Below the pieces are notes generated by a model. That model made no database searches. It worked only from the letters and a program-made list of their open reading frames with translations, and was not told the origin of the DNA. Below, piece after piece: positions 33,801 to 45,144 of a DNA stretch of 64,000 nt. The stretch comes from Gonatopus flavifemur (lineage: Eukaryota > Arthropoda > Insecta > Hymenoptera > Dryinidae): the NCBI GenBank assembly GCA_018340375.1, contig JAFFJZ010000001.1:19176001-19240000 (forward strand). Reading direction: 5' to 3'. Position numbers and translations under genes: made by a program. Position 1 is the stretch's first letter; every line of letters starts with the position of its first letter.

Positions 33801-35530
33801 TACTCGATCATATAGATGCGATTCTATTTTACCGCCGATGACTTTAATTTTTTCCCGCGTTGCAATTATCAGGAGCGTTATTTGCAGGATTTAAAAGATA
33901 AAATGCCTCGGTCGGTCGGCAAAACCGTTCGTTCCTGCACTTCATATCGGGTTGATGATAACGTGATTGAAAAATTCTCGCGTTTTCCAATGTCCCTTGG
34001 TGGAAAGATAATTCCTTCCCCTTTTTGAATTCGATACATGCAGTACACTATTCGTTGATTATAATCATTTTCGGCTCAAAAAAGCCTTCTTGAGGCTTCA
34101 TCCTACCTCACGGCGACATGCAGGGGCTTGCAACTCGTTGCGGTTCCGGTCAGCCGGGTCCAGTCGTGGGGACCAATGGAAAAAGTTTCAAGGCGGCACG
34201 CGGGTAGATTCATCGCGGTAACTACAAAGTCCCCTTGGAACCTCTTACCATATGATATAAATATCACACTAGTCAGATAATTTTCCTTGCACCAAGATCA
34301 TAAACAGAAAGAATCGGTAGGAAAGACGTTTCGATCGCTCGCCGCGTTCGGTAAAACGAATTTAAATGGAAGTTCAAAGGGAACAGTCGGACCGGAACTC
34401 AGATTCAAAATTTCGAAATTCGGTACTAATTCAAAACTATATTCGACGTGTCGGCGAAAAATTAAAAGCAAAAGTTTCCCGGTTGATCGGTGAAACAACG
34501 CGTTTCCCGTTTCAGATCGGTTTGATTGCAACTTAATTGCAATATTTCCGTGGTTTCCGATATACCTTGGGGCAAAGATTACCTAATTCCATTTTTCATC
34601 TCAAAAAGCGCGGTATATTATATGTATTAATTATATTAACAGTCGCGGGACGCAGGTTTCTTTGAACGCGGTTAGTGATGCCGCGAGACGAGGATGGGCT
34701 CTTGTCTCGTTTCGACATTTCAACATTTTTTCAGACAGTCTCACTTCTCACTATATTTCACATCGAATTTTTGCTTCACATCAAATCACCTTCGTCTCAT
34801 TTCGTAAATTTCTTGGATAGTCTTCCTCGTTTTGTCTTATCTCGATACCCCATCATTCTTCATTATCGCGCACTGAATTTTTGTTTCTCGTCAAATCACT
34901 CTGGTATCGATTCGTTGTTCGCTATGGCATTCTTGTCTCGTCTTAATTTTCTGGGGCCTTGTTTCGTTTCGTTTCGTTTCGTTTCGTTTCGTCTCGCCTC
35001 GCCTCGCCTCGTCTCGTCTCAACATTTCAACACATTTTTTTGGGCAACATCATTCCTCATAACTTCACAGGAAATTCTTGTTTTCCATCGCATCACTTCT
35101 CTCGTTTCGCATATTTCTTGGGTCGGATCTCCCTCACGTTCTCTCGTTTCTCGCGGCATCACTAAACGCGGTAGCTCAATATTTGCGAATCGTTTTTAAT
35201 ATGATATGTATTCGATACTAATTACATAATATTCTCTGCCCCAAGGTTATAAACGGAACGAATTAATAGCGAACATTCGTCGGTCGTTCAATCAAAATTC
35301 CGGTTGCCCGCTTCACATTGGATCAATCAAAACGTAATTTTCGAACAGATCGAAACTCCACGATTGGCAAGATGTGGTCCAACACCACGATCGAAGGAAA
35401 AAATTCAAGCCGGAACGCGAATAATCTAACGTAACTCTAATTCCGTTTCATGCCGGTTTTCGGGTACGATACTTCCAAACGGAATCTCGGGTATTTATCG
35501 GCAATGCAATTATCTCTAAGTAGACATAAA
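33801..35530. repeat. Three degenerate direct repeats
   Basis: Similar word order recurs near 33880-34030, 34247-34630 and 35195-35400: ATATGATAT, CCAAG-T-ATAAAC-GAA, a TCGGTCG or similar word, TTGATC/TTGATT and TTCC-TGG. Divergence is high; boundaries cannot be set by eye. Confidence 0.35.
34961..35020. repeat. (TTTCG)n / (CTCGC)n pentanucleotide microsatellite
   Basis: About six TTTCG units followed by CTCGC and CTCGT variants. Overlapping ORFs rich in FVSFR/ASPRL are a product of the repeat. Confidence 0.9.
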
Positions 35531-36172
35531 CGAATCCGTAGAGGATTTGTTTAATTCTGCTCAGGCCGTTAGGAATAAATTCTCATCTCAGTCGTAGCAA
35601 AAGATCTCTGTATCCGCTTCTGTTTTCCGAATTCCATCGTTTGATATCTCAAAGTGTCGTACAACCGATGAGTTATCGGGATGAAATTTTTCGGAAAAAA
35701 AAATGTGAATACAGAGGAGGGGGGTGGGTCTCCATTAGCAGCAACCTCCACGCGGTGAGACCCGGGAAACCTACATTGTTTCAATGACGCCGGAGAGTCG
35801 GTTAGCCAAATACGAATTCCGTATCGGTTCAACCAATTCTTTCCTCGGGTCACTGAAATTTTGAAGGGCTAATGGCTGCTGCAAAGTAAGGAATCCTCGC
35901 TCAAAATGTCAATTGTATTCTAATAAATGAGTTTTGCTCGAATCTATGTGGTTTTTTCTCTGTACAATACGACTTGAAACTGCCCAATTCTCGAACATTC
36001 TTAGTATTATATTTTAAATCTGCAATGCCGATTGATGCCGATGATACCGTTAAACAATCTTCCTTCTCCTTGATTTTGTGGTTCAGGTTTGAAATATCAG
36101 ACGCGCGCATGTAATAGGCCCTTAATTTCATTTTATTTGGTCCTCTTCAAGTTATTTGGATGAAGAGATCTA

Positions 36173-37458
36173 CAGGTTCGTTGAAAAGTTCCTGCGCTCA
36201 CCAAGAGATAGCACTGCTAGCTCAAAACTTTTTTTTCCTCGAGTTGGTATATCTGTCCTGAGAACACATGCGAAGTTACAAGTCATTCTGTCAATTCATT
36301 CTTTGTTTACAAGCCATTCGAAGTTGACGTGTCATTGATTTTTCTTGATATGGAAAAAATTGAATATCGTGCAGTCATTAGATTCTTTGTTTTGAGGGGT
36401 TTAAAAGCAAAGTAAATTTATGAACAATTGTTAGAAGTGTATAAGGAGTCCTCACCTTCAAAACGCACCGTTGAATTTTGGGCTGGTGAATTTAAACGTA
36501 CTAGCCTTGAAGACGATCCACGCGAAGGACGACCAAAAACTGCAACCATAGCAGAAATCATTGAGCATGTACATAATATGGTTAGTGAAGATCCAAGTTT
36601 GACTAAGCGTGAAATTGCTAACGCCATAGGCATCTCAGACGAACGAGTACTCCATATTTTACATGGAGAATTACGTATGAAAAAACTGTTTGGGAAGTTA
36701 GTGCCGCACACGTTAACAATTCAACAAAAACTGGATCGAAAACAAATTTCTCAGCGTAATTTGGAGCGTTTCGAGTAGAATAAAACCGACTTCTTGCGTC
36801 GTTTTATAACTATGGATGAGACTTGGATCTACCGCCATGATCCTAAATTGAAACAAGAACGTTTACAGTGGACTGAAGCTGGTTGTTCAGCTCCAAAGCA
36901 GATGAAGTCACAACGATCAGCAAAGAAGGTTATGGCATCAGTTTTCTGGGATGCAAAAGGAATTTTGTTCATTGATTATCTTCAGAAAGGTAAAAAAATC
37001 AACTCCAAATATTACTGCAGCCTTTTGGATCAGCTGGATGAAAAAATTCGTGAGAAAAGACCTGGTTTAAAGGAGAAAAAAAATCATTTTTCATCAAGAT
37101 AATGCACCTGCTCACAAAAGTGTTTTGACGATGGCTAAATTCAAAGAACTCAAGTACGAATTGCTTGAACATCCACCGTATTCGCCAGATTTGGCTCCTA
37201 GCGACTACTATCCCTTCAGAAATCTCAAACAATTCCTTCGTGGAAAGCATTTTTCGTCGAATGAAGAGGCCATAGCAGCCGTAGACGGTTATTTTGCAGA
37301 GCTTCCGGAAAACCATTGTAAGGATGGGATAAAATTATTGGAAGATCATTGGAACAAGTGTATTGAGCTTCTAGGAGATTATATTGAATAAAAAAATATA
37401 TTTCGTGACAAAAACAGTATTCTTTCATTTCGAGCGCAGAAACTTTTCAACCAACCTG
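36173..37458 (+). mobile_element. Degenerate mariner element, second lineage
   Basis: 1286 bp with ends CAGGTTCGTTGAAAAGTT and AACTTTTCAACCAACCTG, flanked by TA (36171-36172, 37459-37460). The transposase reads from ATG 36350 (MEKIEYRAVIRFF) to TAA 37391. It is broken by in-frame stops at 36413 and 36776 and by a frameshift in the A-run near 37080. The HTH region (TKREIANAIGIS) and all three catalytic Asp are still readable: MDETWI, HQDNAPAH and APSDYY (D,D34D). Clearly a different subfamily from the other two mariners here. Confidence 0.93.
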
Positions 37459-37502
37459 TAGTAACTCCAGGGTCCACGGAATGCTCTCAACGACAGTAGT
37501 AA

Positions 37503-37767
37503 GGCTGCCGTCCCATGCAATGAAAATCAACAACAGAACGGAATGTGCGGAATGAGCGGCATGAATCAACATCATTCCGCTGCTTTCTTTTCCCTAATGT
37601 CCCATAAACGGAGAAAGTAGCGGATTGCGGTACCAATAGAGTTCCAGAATTCTTAGTGACTGTTGGATGAAACCAGATGAAACTAGGCATACTTGGAAAG
37701 ATTGATTGGTGCCGCTCATTTCGCACGTTCCGTTACGTGGTCCATTTTTGTACCACGAGCAGCAGCC
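37503..37767. mobile_element. PIF/Harbinger-type MITE, TAA duplication
   Basis: Ends GGCTGCCGTCCC and GAGCAGCAGCC, flanked by TAA (37500-37502, 37768-37770). The right TAA is also the left flank of the next element. Confidence 0.75.
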
Positions 37768-37770
37768 TAA

Positions 37771-37905
37771 CCCCGGGTACTCATGTTAGCGACTGTCGCA
37801 CGCGACATCATCAAAAGAAAAAAAAAGATCCGAGTTGAAAACATCTTTCTTCTTTTTTCTTCTAATGATGTCGTGCGAGACAATCGCTGGCATGAGTCTC
37901 AGGTC
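37771..37905. mobile_element. PIF/Harbinger-type MITE abutting the previous one
   Basis: Core GACTGTCGCACGCGACATCAT pairs with ATGATGTCGTGCGAGACAATC. Flanked by TAA (37768-37770, 37906-37908). Relative of 6167-6312. Confidence 0.7.
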
Positions 37906-38354
37906 TAAGGGCCCGCGGCGATCGCCGGGGAGCCTGGTGGGCCAGTCCGGCACTGCTAAAAACCTCTAGTTATATTTTGGGATGACCCTCATTCGGAATT
38001 TTAGAATTCGGGACAACAACGCTTCGGGTCAACGGGTGATCAACCCTCTAAGTACCCAGTCATGAAGCAGATGAGGAAAAATGTTTTTCTACCTCTCCTC
38101 ACATCGAAAATGATGTAAGGAATCCAAATTCGGTGAAAACCAAAATTTCCAACTTCCCCCAATTCAAATGTTTTGAGGCCCCAAACCGTCAATTGAGCAT
38201 GAGGAAATTTTTTTCGCATCGAATGGAATCCACAGAAATTCCTGATCATCATGTTCAAAACCAAATGCTCTTGGGATTCATAAAAAAGTGGATTTAGTAA
38301 ACGTACTAAATTTGCAACGTTTGTAGCTAGAGGGTTAACAACATCCCTCACATT

Positions 38355-38409
38355 GGAGCCTTCCGAAGTAGTTGACCAGATGATCCGATCAGCTACTTCA
38401 GAAGGCTCC
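38355..38409. mobile_element. Minimal 55-bp member of the GGAGCCTTCCGAAGTAG family
   Basis: Only the two arms remain (GGAGCCTTCCGAAGTAG and CTACTTCAGAAGGCTCC), with about 20 bp between them, compared with 116 bp in the copy at 27398. Confidence 0.75.
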
Positions 38410-38774
38410 TTTCATAGATACCAGCTCGACACACAAATGGCCCGAAGGACCAGCGTTGTCAACCACGAATTTTTCTCCCATAGATTCGACGAATCACAAG
38501 ACACCTTGGAATGGAATTCCCAATAAGAGAAGCTGCAAAATCCGTCGGTTGACACCGCTGTGAAGGGCAGTTGACCCGGATGAAAACGTTCTGAAGGTAA
38601 CCATTACCACCCATTACCCTAAAATTTCCTGATTTGTTGAAAACTAAGATTTTTCAAGAAAATTATGTGAAATTACTAGTTTTCGGCCGATCAAAAAATT
38701 TTGGTTCAACGAATGGGCCCCTGGCCCAAATTTCGGGTCAACTGCTCTACGAGTCTTCTGCCCTACGAACGAAC

Positions 38775-38933
38775 GAGCTTTGTTCGTTCTGACGTGTTCT
38801 GAGTTGTCTCAACCTGCTCCAAATTTTTTTGATTCGCTCTTCCAGTTATAAAAATAATTTGATTGATTTGGTGCAAGTTGGGTGCGACTTGGAACACGTT
38901 AGAACGAACCAAGCTATTATGTGTTGGGTTTAC
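38775..38933. mobile_element. Diverged member of the GCTAAGTTCG/GAACGAACC MITE family
   Basis: Shares TTTGTTCGTTCT, GATTCGCT-TTCCAGTT and GAACGAACC with the 137-bp copies but with many changes and a longer middle. Confidence 0.6.
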
Positions 38934-39022
38934 TAATGTCCACCAGAGCTGCCAGATGAACATTGCAGTTGAGGGGAATCGTACTCCCACCATCGTTCAA
39001 ATCCCTACTTTTCACTCCACAC

Positions 39023-39426
39023 CAGACCCCTGACAATCCCGTGTTTCACCTGTCCAAAACTTGTCCTGGGGGCGCTGGCTGTGCCATCGCTAACTCTGGC
39101 AGGGAATTTTCAATACATCCAATGAACATTTCTCACATAAGCGTATGAAATCGCGTATGAGTTTGATGGAGTATCTGCGCATTGATTAATTCTTAAGATG
39201 TAATTTCATGGGGCGTCGAGCATCAAGCGTCAACATTAGAAGGAAAGAGAAGAACTGTGTGACCTCTCTTTCATTCTAATGTTGACGCTTGATGCTCGAC
39301 GCCCCATGAAATTACAGCTTTACGTTCATTCCAAATTTGCCAACATGCCATCCAGCGCTCCTAGCGGATGAAGGAAATTTAATGGATATGAATCCAGTGC
39401 AAAATCATTATAGTGTCAGGGGCCTG
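39023..39426. mobile_element. hAT-type MITE, duplication CTCCACAC, carrying the 124-bp palindrome
   Basis: Ends CAGACCCCTGACA and TGTCAGGGGCCTG, with a perfect 8-bp duplication CTCCACAC (39015-39022, 39427-39434). Length 404 bp; removing the insert plus one TTA leaves 277 bp, exactly the length of the sister at 40947-41223. Confidence 0.95.
39196..39319. mobile_element. 124-bp palindromic PIF/Harbinger-type MITE (copy 3, nested)
   Basis: Ends AGATGTAATTTC and GAAATTACAGCT, with TTA on both sides (39193-39195, 39320-39322). The empty site with a single TTA (read as TAA on the other strand) is at 41051-41053. Confidence 0.95.
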
Positions 39427-39443
39427 CTCCACACGAAACAATA

Positions 39444-39580
39444 GCTAAGTTCGTTTACCGATGTCCCAAGTTACCCCAACTCGCTCCAAGTATTTTGGAT
39501 TCGCTACTTCCAGTTTAAGCAACGAAATGATTGGTTTGGTACAAGGTGGAGCAACTCAGGGCACGTAGAACGAACGAACC
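39444..39580. mobile_element. 137-bp MITE, GCTAAGTTCG family (copy 3)
   Basis: Starts GCTAAGTTCG and ends CGAACGAACC. TA on both sides (39442-39443, 39581-39582). Confidence 0.9.
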
Positions 39581-39603
39581 TATAATACACACATGTCACT
39601 TAT

Positions 39604-39750
39604 ATGGTAAAGTAGCAAGTACCCGAAAAGCCACATTTACCCGAAAGCGACCATTGAGGAGGGCTAAGAACTTCTAGTAATTTTTCTTGGGTTCACGACT
39701 CATTGACTTTCGGGTAAATGCAATTTCGGGCACTTGCCACTTCACTCACA
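39604..39750. mobile_element. Foldback MITE (AAGTACCCGAAAAGCC arms)
   Basis: GTAGCAAGTACCCGAAA pairs imperfectly with TTTCGGGCACTTGCCAC, and CATTTACCCGAAAG with CTTTCGGGTAAATG. Boundaries are approximate. Confidence 0.7.
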
Positions 39751-39907
39751 AATAATCCTTTTCGTGTGCGTATTAATGTGAAGAATTACCAAATCAGACC
39801 TGAAATAAAATTGGTAACTATTACAGCGACTGGAGCATGAATAGTAACATATGGTGTTTTTTCGGGCCCATTTCCATTCTTTTCAGTTGACCCTTAGAGC
39901 ATATACT

Positions 39908-40054
39908 CAGCGTTGCCAGTATTCCCTAGAAAAATCTTCAGCGTCTGATGATTGGTTATTTCTTGTACAACAGGCCAATCATATTTTCAATTTGGAAAGA
40001 AATGACCAATGCCAAACAATCTGAAGATTTTTCTAGGGAATACTGGCATCACTG
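39908..40054. mobile_element. 147-bp hAT-type foldback MITE, duplication CATATACT
   Basis: Ends CAGCGTTGCCAG and CTGGCATCACTG, with a perfect 8-bp duplication CATATACT (39900-39907, 40055-40062). Uninterrupted sister of 27348-27607. Confidence 0.94.
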
Positions 40055-40409
40055 CATATACTACTGGAGCGAGCGAAGGCTACGGAGGAGTTTGGTCAGT
40101 TTGAATTACAGATAGAATGAGAGTTCCGAATTCTGGGCAGTGCTATCTTTGTTTAAATCTCCTTGGATAAAAAGAGAGACGACTGCTTATAGTCGAATAT
40201 CTCTCAATTTAACCACACTTATTTCTATTGAAATCATAGGCAGTAGTATAATGCTCTAAGAGTTGACCCCAGTGGACTCTATAATATCCTGAAATGTGCA
40301 CTTTCTCATTTTTCTATAGTATGGTCAGGTCAGAAAAAAATCTGCAAGAGAGTGAGAAAGGGATCCAAAAAATTGGGACCAGGATATCTCTCTAATACAT
40401 GCTGTCTAA

Positions 40410-40721
40410 GGGGACTAGAGCATGGGGGAGTGGGGGAGAGGAAAAGTCAAATTTTGCGGAGACTTTTCTCGAAAGGTACTTATTTGATACAAATTTAAAG
40501 TGAATTGTGAAATTTTAACCTCTGAATGTCAACAAATTCTACAATTCCATATTTTAGCCTCCAGAAATCATTTGGAAATTCAAAGTACGCGGCGGTGCGC
40601 AATCCCAAGTATGTGATTCATTATTATTTATTTTGGTTTCGTATCAATGATGTACCTCCTGAAAAAAGTTTGCGCAAAATTTGACTTTCCCCCTCCCCCA
40701 CTCCCCCATGCTCTAGTCCCA
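40410..40721. mobile_element. MITE with about 50-bp inverted repeats (GGGGACTAGAGCATGG)
   Basis: Ends GGGGACTAGAGCATGGGGGA and its complement, followed by AAGTCAAATTTTGCG/CGCAAAATTTGACTT. Flanks are TAA and TTA, so a TWA duplication is possible but imperfect. Confidence 0.8.
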
Positions 40722-40779
40722 TTAAAGAGAAAAAGGAAAAAAGTTGGCTGAGTTTCACTTCCTCTTGCTCATGCAAACA

Positions 40780-40930
40780 ACTATCTCAGATAGCAGAAAC
40801 AGAATCCTTCAAATATCAGTGAAATAGGACTCTTGGAGAATTCATTTCGAGCTATGTAGCTCTTATTGGATTCTCCAAGAACTCTTTCACTGACATTTCG
40901 AGAATTCTTCTTTGAATCCGTAAATGATTC
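40780..40930. mobile_element. Foldback MITE (CAGATAGCAGAA, AAGAATTC-related)
   Basis: GAATCCTTCAAATATCAGTGAAATAG pairs loosely with TTTCACTGACATTTCGAGAATTC around a CTACATAGCTCG-like centre. Related to the hairpins at 25.2-25.6 kb. Confidence 0.55.
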
Positions 40931-40946
40931 AGAGGTAGACCCTCAT

Positions 40947-41223
40947 CAGGCCCCTGACACTTTAATGATTTCTCACTAGATTCATATCCATTAAATTTCC
41001 TCTATCCGCTAGGAGCGCTGGATGGCATTTTGGCAAATTTGGAATGAACGTAAGAATTAATCAATGCGCAGATACTCCATCGAACTCGTACGCAATTTCA
41101 CACGCTTACGTGAGAAATGCTCATTGGATGTATTGAAAATTCCCTGCCAGAGTTAGCGATGGCACAGCCAGCGCCCACAGGACAAGTTTTGAACAGGTGA
41201 AACACGGGATTGTCAAGGGCCTG
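40947..41223. mobile_element. 277-bp hAT-type MITE (empty-site copy)
   Basis: Ends CAGGCCCCTGACAC and GTCAAGGGCCTG. The 8-bp flanks ACCCTCAT and ACCCTAAT (40939-40946, 41224-41231) match at 7 of 8. At 41045-41057 it reads GAACGTAAGAATT without the palindrome found in its sister. Confidence 0.92.
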
Positions 41224-41389
41224 ACCCTAATAGACCCGAAAGACATTCGGCCCAATACATGATAGAGCCGAAGACGCGCGTCCCTAAAGTCAGTTAACCC
41301 GAAAATTGAAACCTTCTTGGTGCATTTTCACACCCATCATCATATAGATATCTCCGTTCATCTTTCATTCGCAATAACCCAAGACAGCA

Positions 41390-42250
41390 CACAAGAATCT
41401 CAAATGAGTTTTGAGAAAAGAACTTCTGAAGAACTCTTTTAAAATACAAAATGTCGCAAAAGAGTTTAAAGAGAATTCAATTCGTCAGAAATTTGCGAGT
41501 TCCGTCAAAATTCTACGTGACTTCTTTGAGAAAAATAATTTCTTTTTTTCAACATTTTTTCCGAAATTCAAAATTCGGGCTCTTTAGCGACCAAGGTAAA
41601 GTCTCAAAGAATCATCCCTGAAAATTTGAGACGATTTTGTGAATTCAGTTTCGAGTCATTTGGTCAAGAAAAACCGTGCTCGGCCGGTAAGTTCGTATCC
41701 TCTTAACGGGATACTAGCGATGGTACCAAACCTCTCTTTCTATCGTATAGGCGTGTCCTTTTCTATCGAACGTGCTCTGTTGGCAAGCGCTAGTAACCCC
41801 TTAACGGAATACCAATGTACCATCCGAGCACCAGTAAGATTTTGTCTGCAAGTCTCCTCCGAACTGAATCCATGAAACAGTTTGAAATTTTCAGGGGATA
41901 TTCTTTGATACTTTGTAAATCGCGGTACAGAGCCCGAATTTCAAATTTCGAAAAAAAGTTTTAATTCTCAGTCGGTAAAAGAGAATTTTCCCCCCAAAAT
42001 TTAAAATTCGTGCTATGTACCGTAATTTGTGGAGTACCAAAGAATATTTCCCGAAAATTTCAGATTGTTCCATGGATTCAGTTCAGAGAAATCTTGCAGA
42101 TCAAATGTTTACTCGGATTGAAACCCCCCTGGAAAGCAGAGCTCGGAACCTTTGGTTGAAGAGAGAGGTGAATTTGCTTCTCTCTTTGACCAAGACCTCC
42201 GCGTTCCGCTTTCCGCTGTTTTTCAGCTCCGTGTGACACGGGCCTAAGGA
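41390..42250. other. Degenerate foldback remnants
   Basis: Pieces resembling the 15718-16062 family (GGATACTAGC, TTCAAATTTCG, AGTCGGTAAAAGAGAATTTT) and the 28957-29424 family (GAACCTTTGGTTGAAGAGAG, ending CACGGGCC before TAA at 42245). Individual boundaries cannot be set. Confidence 0.4.
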
Positions 42251-42516
42251 GCGATATATAACCTGTACCCGAGTGATCTTGTTTGTTAGGTTATGTTTGA
42301 AAACTGAGTGACAATCTTTGAGGATGTTTGCGACATAAACATGACTCGTACTAGAGATTCTTTTTCAAACAATCATAATAAAACAAATTGTACATGAAAT
42401 GATTACAACTTGTCATTATTTGATCATTGGATAATAAACAAAATAAATCTTCAATTGTTGCGCTTTGTACGAGTTGAATTTCAGTGTGATTTATATGAGA
42501 ATTCAATGTAAACAAA

Positions 42517-44695
42517 ATGTCAGAAAACGCTTTTGAAGAGATCCAGGCGATAAAAATCAAACGCAACAGTTTGCGTGAAAAATTGCAAAAAAGAAAACGA
42601 GAAAGACATGAATTGTTCACTCTCACTTCCGTTACTCCAATATCCAGTTCCGCTGACTCTCCTGTATCCGGAGGTAATAATTTATCGTTCTCTTGTATTA
42701 TTTATTTTTATTCGATACATGGCATTCAGACTTCTTACGATCCCATGAATATTGCTTTGAAATGAAATTTAGAATTTCGATCGTCAATTCATTTTCAAGC
42801 TTATTTCGACAGTACAGTTGGTACTTGGAACTGAATATCTTTTCGATGAAGTCACATTATAAATCTAACTAATCTCACAGTGATAACATCTATCTAGAAT
42901 AATAACAAAAAACCCCCTCACAAGATGAAAAATCATTCTCAATGATCGTTATTTCAGACATCGGTGGTTCCTCATTACGGTCCTATCACAGCGAATACGA
43001 ACGAGATGTTCTCTGTATTCTTCACGAATCGACACCTAATTTACCAATCACGTCGGCAGACTTGATCGATCAACTTCGCAAAAATCTCAATGCGGACGTC
43101 TCGTCCTCCGATATTCACAAAATCCTAGAGAAACTAGCCACGCAAGATATTGTTAAGTTAGTGAGTTTCCATAAAATTTAACCCGCCAAGAGAATTCTTG
43201 AAAAAGCCGAATACTAAAGTGTGATATAATTTTTGCGTACAGAATCAAAGAAGTCACGGAAAATGAAGTATTTGGATACACAATTTTGTCAGTGGCGGAA
43301 GCTCAATCCTCGTATCATTCCCAATCGGACGATACGGAGAATCCTGAGAGCGCGGAAACATCCGCCTCGGAGTTCAACGATTACGCTCCGCTCGAGAAAC
43401 AAGCTAAATTAGAGAATAAAAACACCGAAGATATTATGTCGCTCATTTCCATGCCCACGATTCGCGAGAAGGAAAGTAAAAAGGTCGGCGAACAGATTTT
43501 AGATCTTCTCTCCAAACAAACGTCTAAAGAAAAATCGTTGGCCGAACGATTTCGATCGCAAGGTGGAGCACAAGTCATGGAGTTCTGTCCCCATGGAACC
43601 AGAGTCGATTGTACAAAGTTGAACGGGGGGCCAGGATTCACCGAGAAATGTAAAAAGTTGCATTTCAAAAAAATCATACAGACTCATACGGATGAATCTT
43701 TAGGAGACTGCAGTTTTCTCAATACTTGCTTTCATATGGATACTTGCAAGTGAGTGAACAAGATTCTGGAAGAAAATTCATTGATTTGAGTTTTATACTT
43801 TCTTGCTTTTGCAGATACGTTCATTACGAAGTAGACGGTCCAACCGCCCAGCCTAAGGAATCCAACGATTCCGACAGTGTTAATAATACTTCTTTGAATA
43901 AATCCTCCAATTCCGAGTGTAAAAACTCTAGTACGCCGAGTTGCGGTCCCAGTAGCGTAAGTAGCGAATTGACTCTCTATCCTCCCCAATGGATACAGTG
44001 CGATTTGCGGTATCTCGATATGACCGTGTTGGGAAAATTTGCTGTAATTATGGCGGATCCTCCTTGGGACATACACATGGAATTACCGTACGGAACGATG
44101 TCCGATGACGAGATGAGACAATTAGGTGTAATTTCTGTTATTACCGATCGATGTGGTTTGAAAATTTCAATGCTTTCTTCGTTATAATCTACGTTTTTTT
44201 TCAACAGGTATACCTGCGCTTCAAGACGAAGGACTTTTATTCTTATGGGTGACCGGGAGAGCCATGGAATTAGGTAGAGAATGTCTTCAGTTATGGGGCT
44301 ACGAGAGAGTTGACGAGATTATATGGGTTAAAACGAATCAATTGCAAAGGATAATACGTACCGGTAGAACTGGACATTGGCTGAATCATGGAAAGGAGCA
44401 CTGCCTCGTAGGTATGAAAGGAAATCCAAGGATCAATCGAGGATTGGATAGCGATGTTATCGTCGCCGAAGTTCGCGCGACTAGCCACAAGCCTGACGAG
44501 ATTTATGGTATTATCGAACGCATGAGCCCTGGTACCAGAAAAATCGAATTATTTGGTAGACCTCACAACGTTCAACCCAATTGGATTACTCTTGGCAATC
44601 AAGTGGATGGAGTTCATCTTATTGATCCACAATTGATAAAAGCTTTCAAAAAACGTTATCCGGATGGTAATTCGATGAAACCCAGCAAACCTTAA
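42517..44695 (+). CDS. METTL3: METTL3, catalytic subunit of the mRNA N6-adenosine methyltransferase
   Basis: METTL3 (Ime4 in fly) transfers a methyl group from SAM to adenosine N6 in mRNA, in a nuclear complex with METTL14 and WTAP. Five exons give 553 aa (human 580): 42517-42673, 42958-43156, 43243-43749, 43815-44125 and 44208-44695. Exon 2 uses the donor GTTAGT, chosen because it keeps frame into [12 protein letters not shown]. The N-terminal leader helix ([15 protein letters not shown]) is followed by the tandem CCCH zinc fingers, C234/C242/C255/H259 and C275/C281/C287/H291. The methyltransferase core has the catalytic DPPW at 369-372, then [20 protein letters not shown] and [19 protein letters not shown] at 44886 is a likely poly(A) signal. 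Family assignment is certain. Confidence 0.97.
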
Positions 44696-44885
44696 CTAGC
44701 GATTTAGATAATTTACTGCCTTGACTAATTGGAAGTTTTTTTTTTATTAAGTTTGTTTTGATAAAATTACCAGTTTTATAATGTCAATTGAATCTTCCTT
44801 GTAAGATTTTGACATATATTCAAGTTATTTAGCTGTAAAGAAAAACCATTGATGGTTATTCTACCATCTCTGTGAACTCTGTGAA

Positions 44886-44891
44886 AATAAA
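44886..44891 (+). promoter_or_regulatory. Candidate polyadenylation signal of METTL3
   Basis: AATAAA 191 bp after the METTL3 stop codon, before the mariner at 45145. Confidence 0.55.
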
Positions 44892-45144
44892 TCGACATCT
44901 CATTTGTTTTCTTGTAGAAGACACGAATGATGTCATTTAATGAAATTTCAATTCTCGTTATTCGTCATGGATTGATTTGATAGACTTCGAACTTGAGTCT
45001 ATTTACGGTTCGCTTGTTTGTATGTTATCGGATGATGCCATTTTTCTACATTTTTCTATTATTCAAATTATTTCAGGTTCAATCAAATGGAATCAAATTT
45101 TGAATAATTATATTTATATGTATATAAATATATACATATATATA

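Noticed and set aside
34675..35199. 174-codon ORF on the plus strand
   Set aside because: It is largely generated by the TTTCG/CTCGC microsatellite and pyrimidine-rich DNA.
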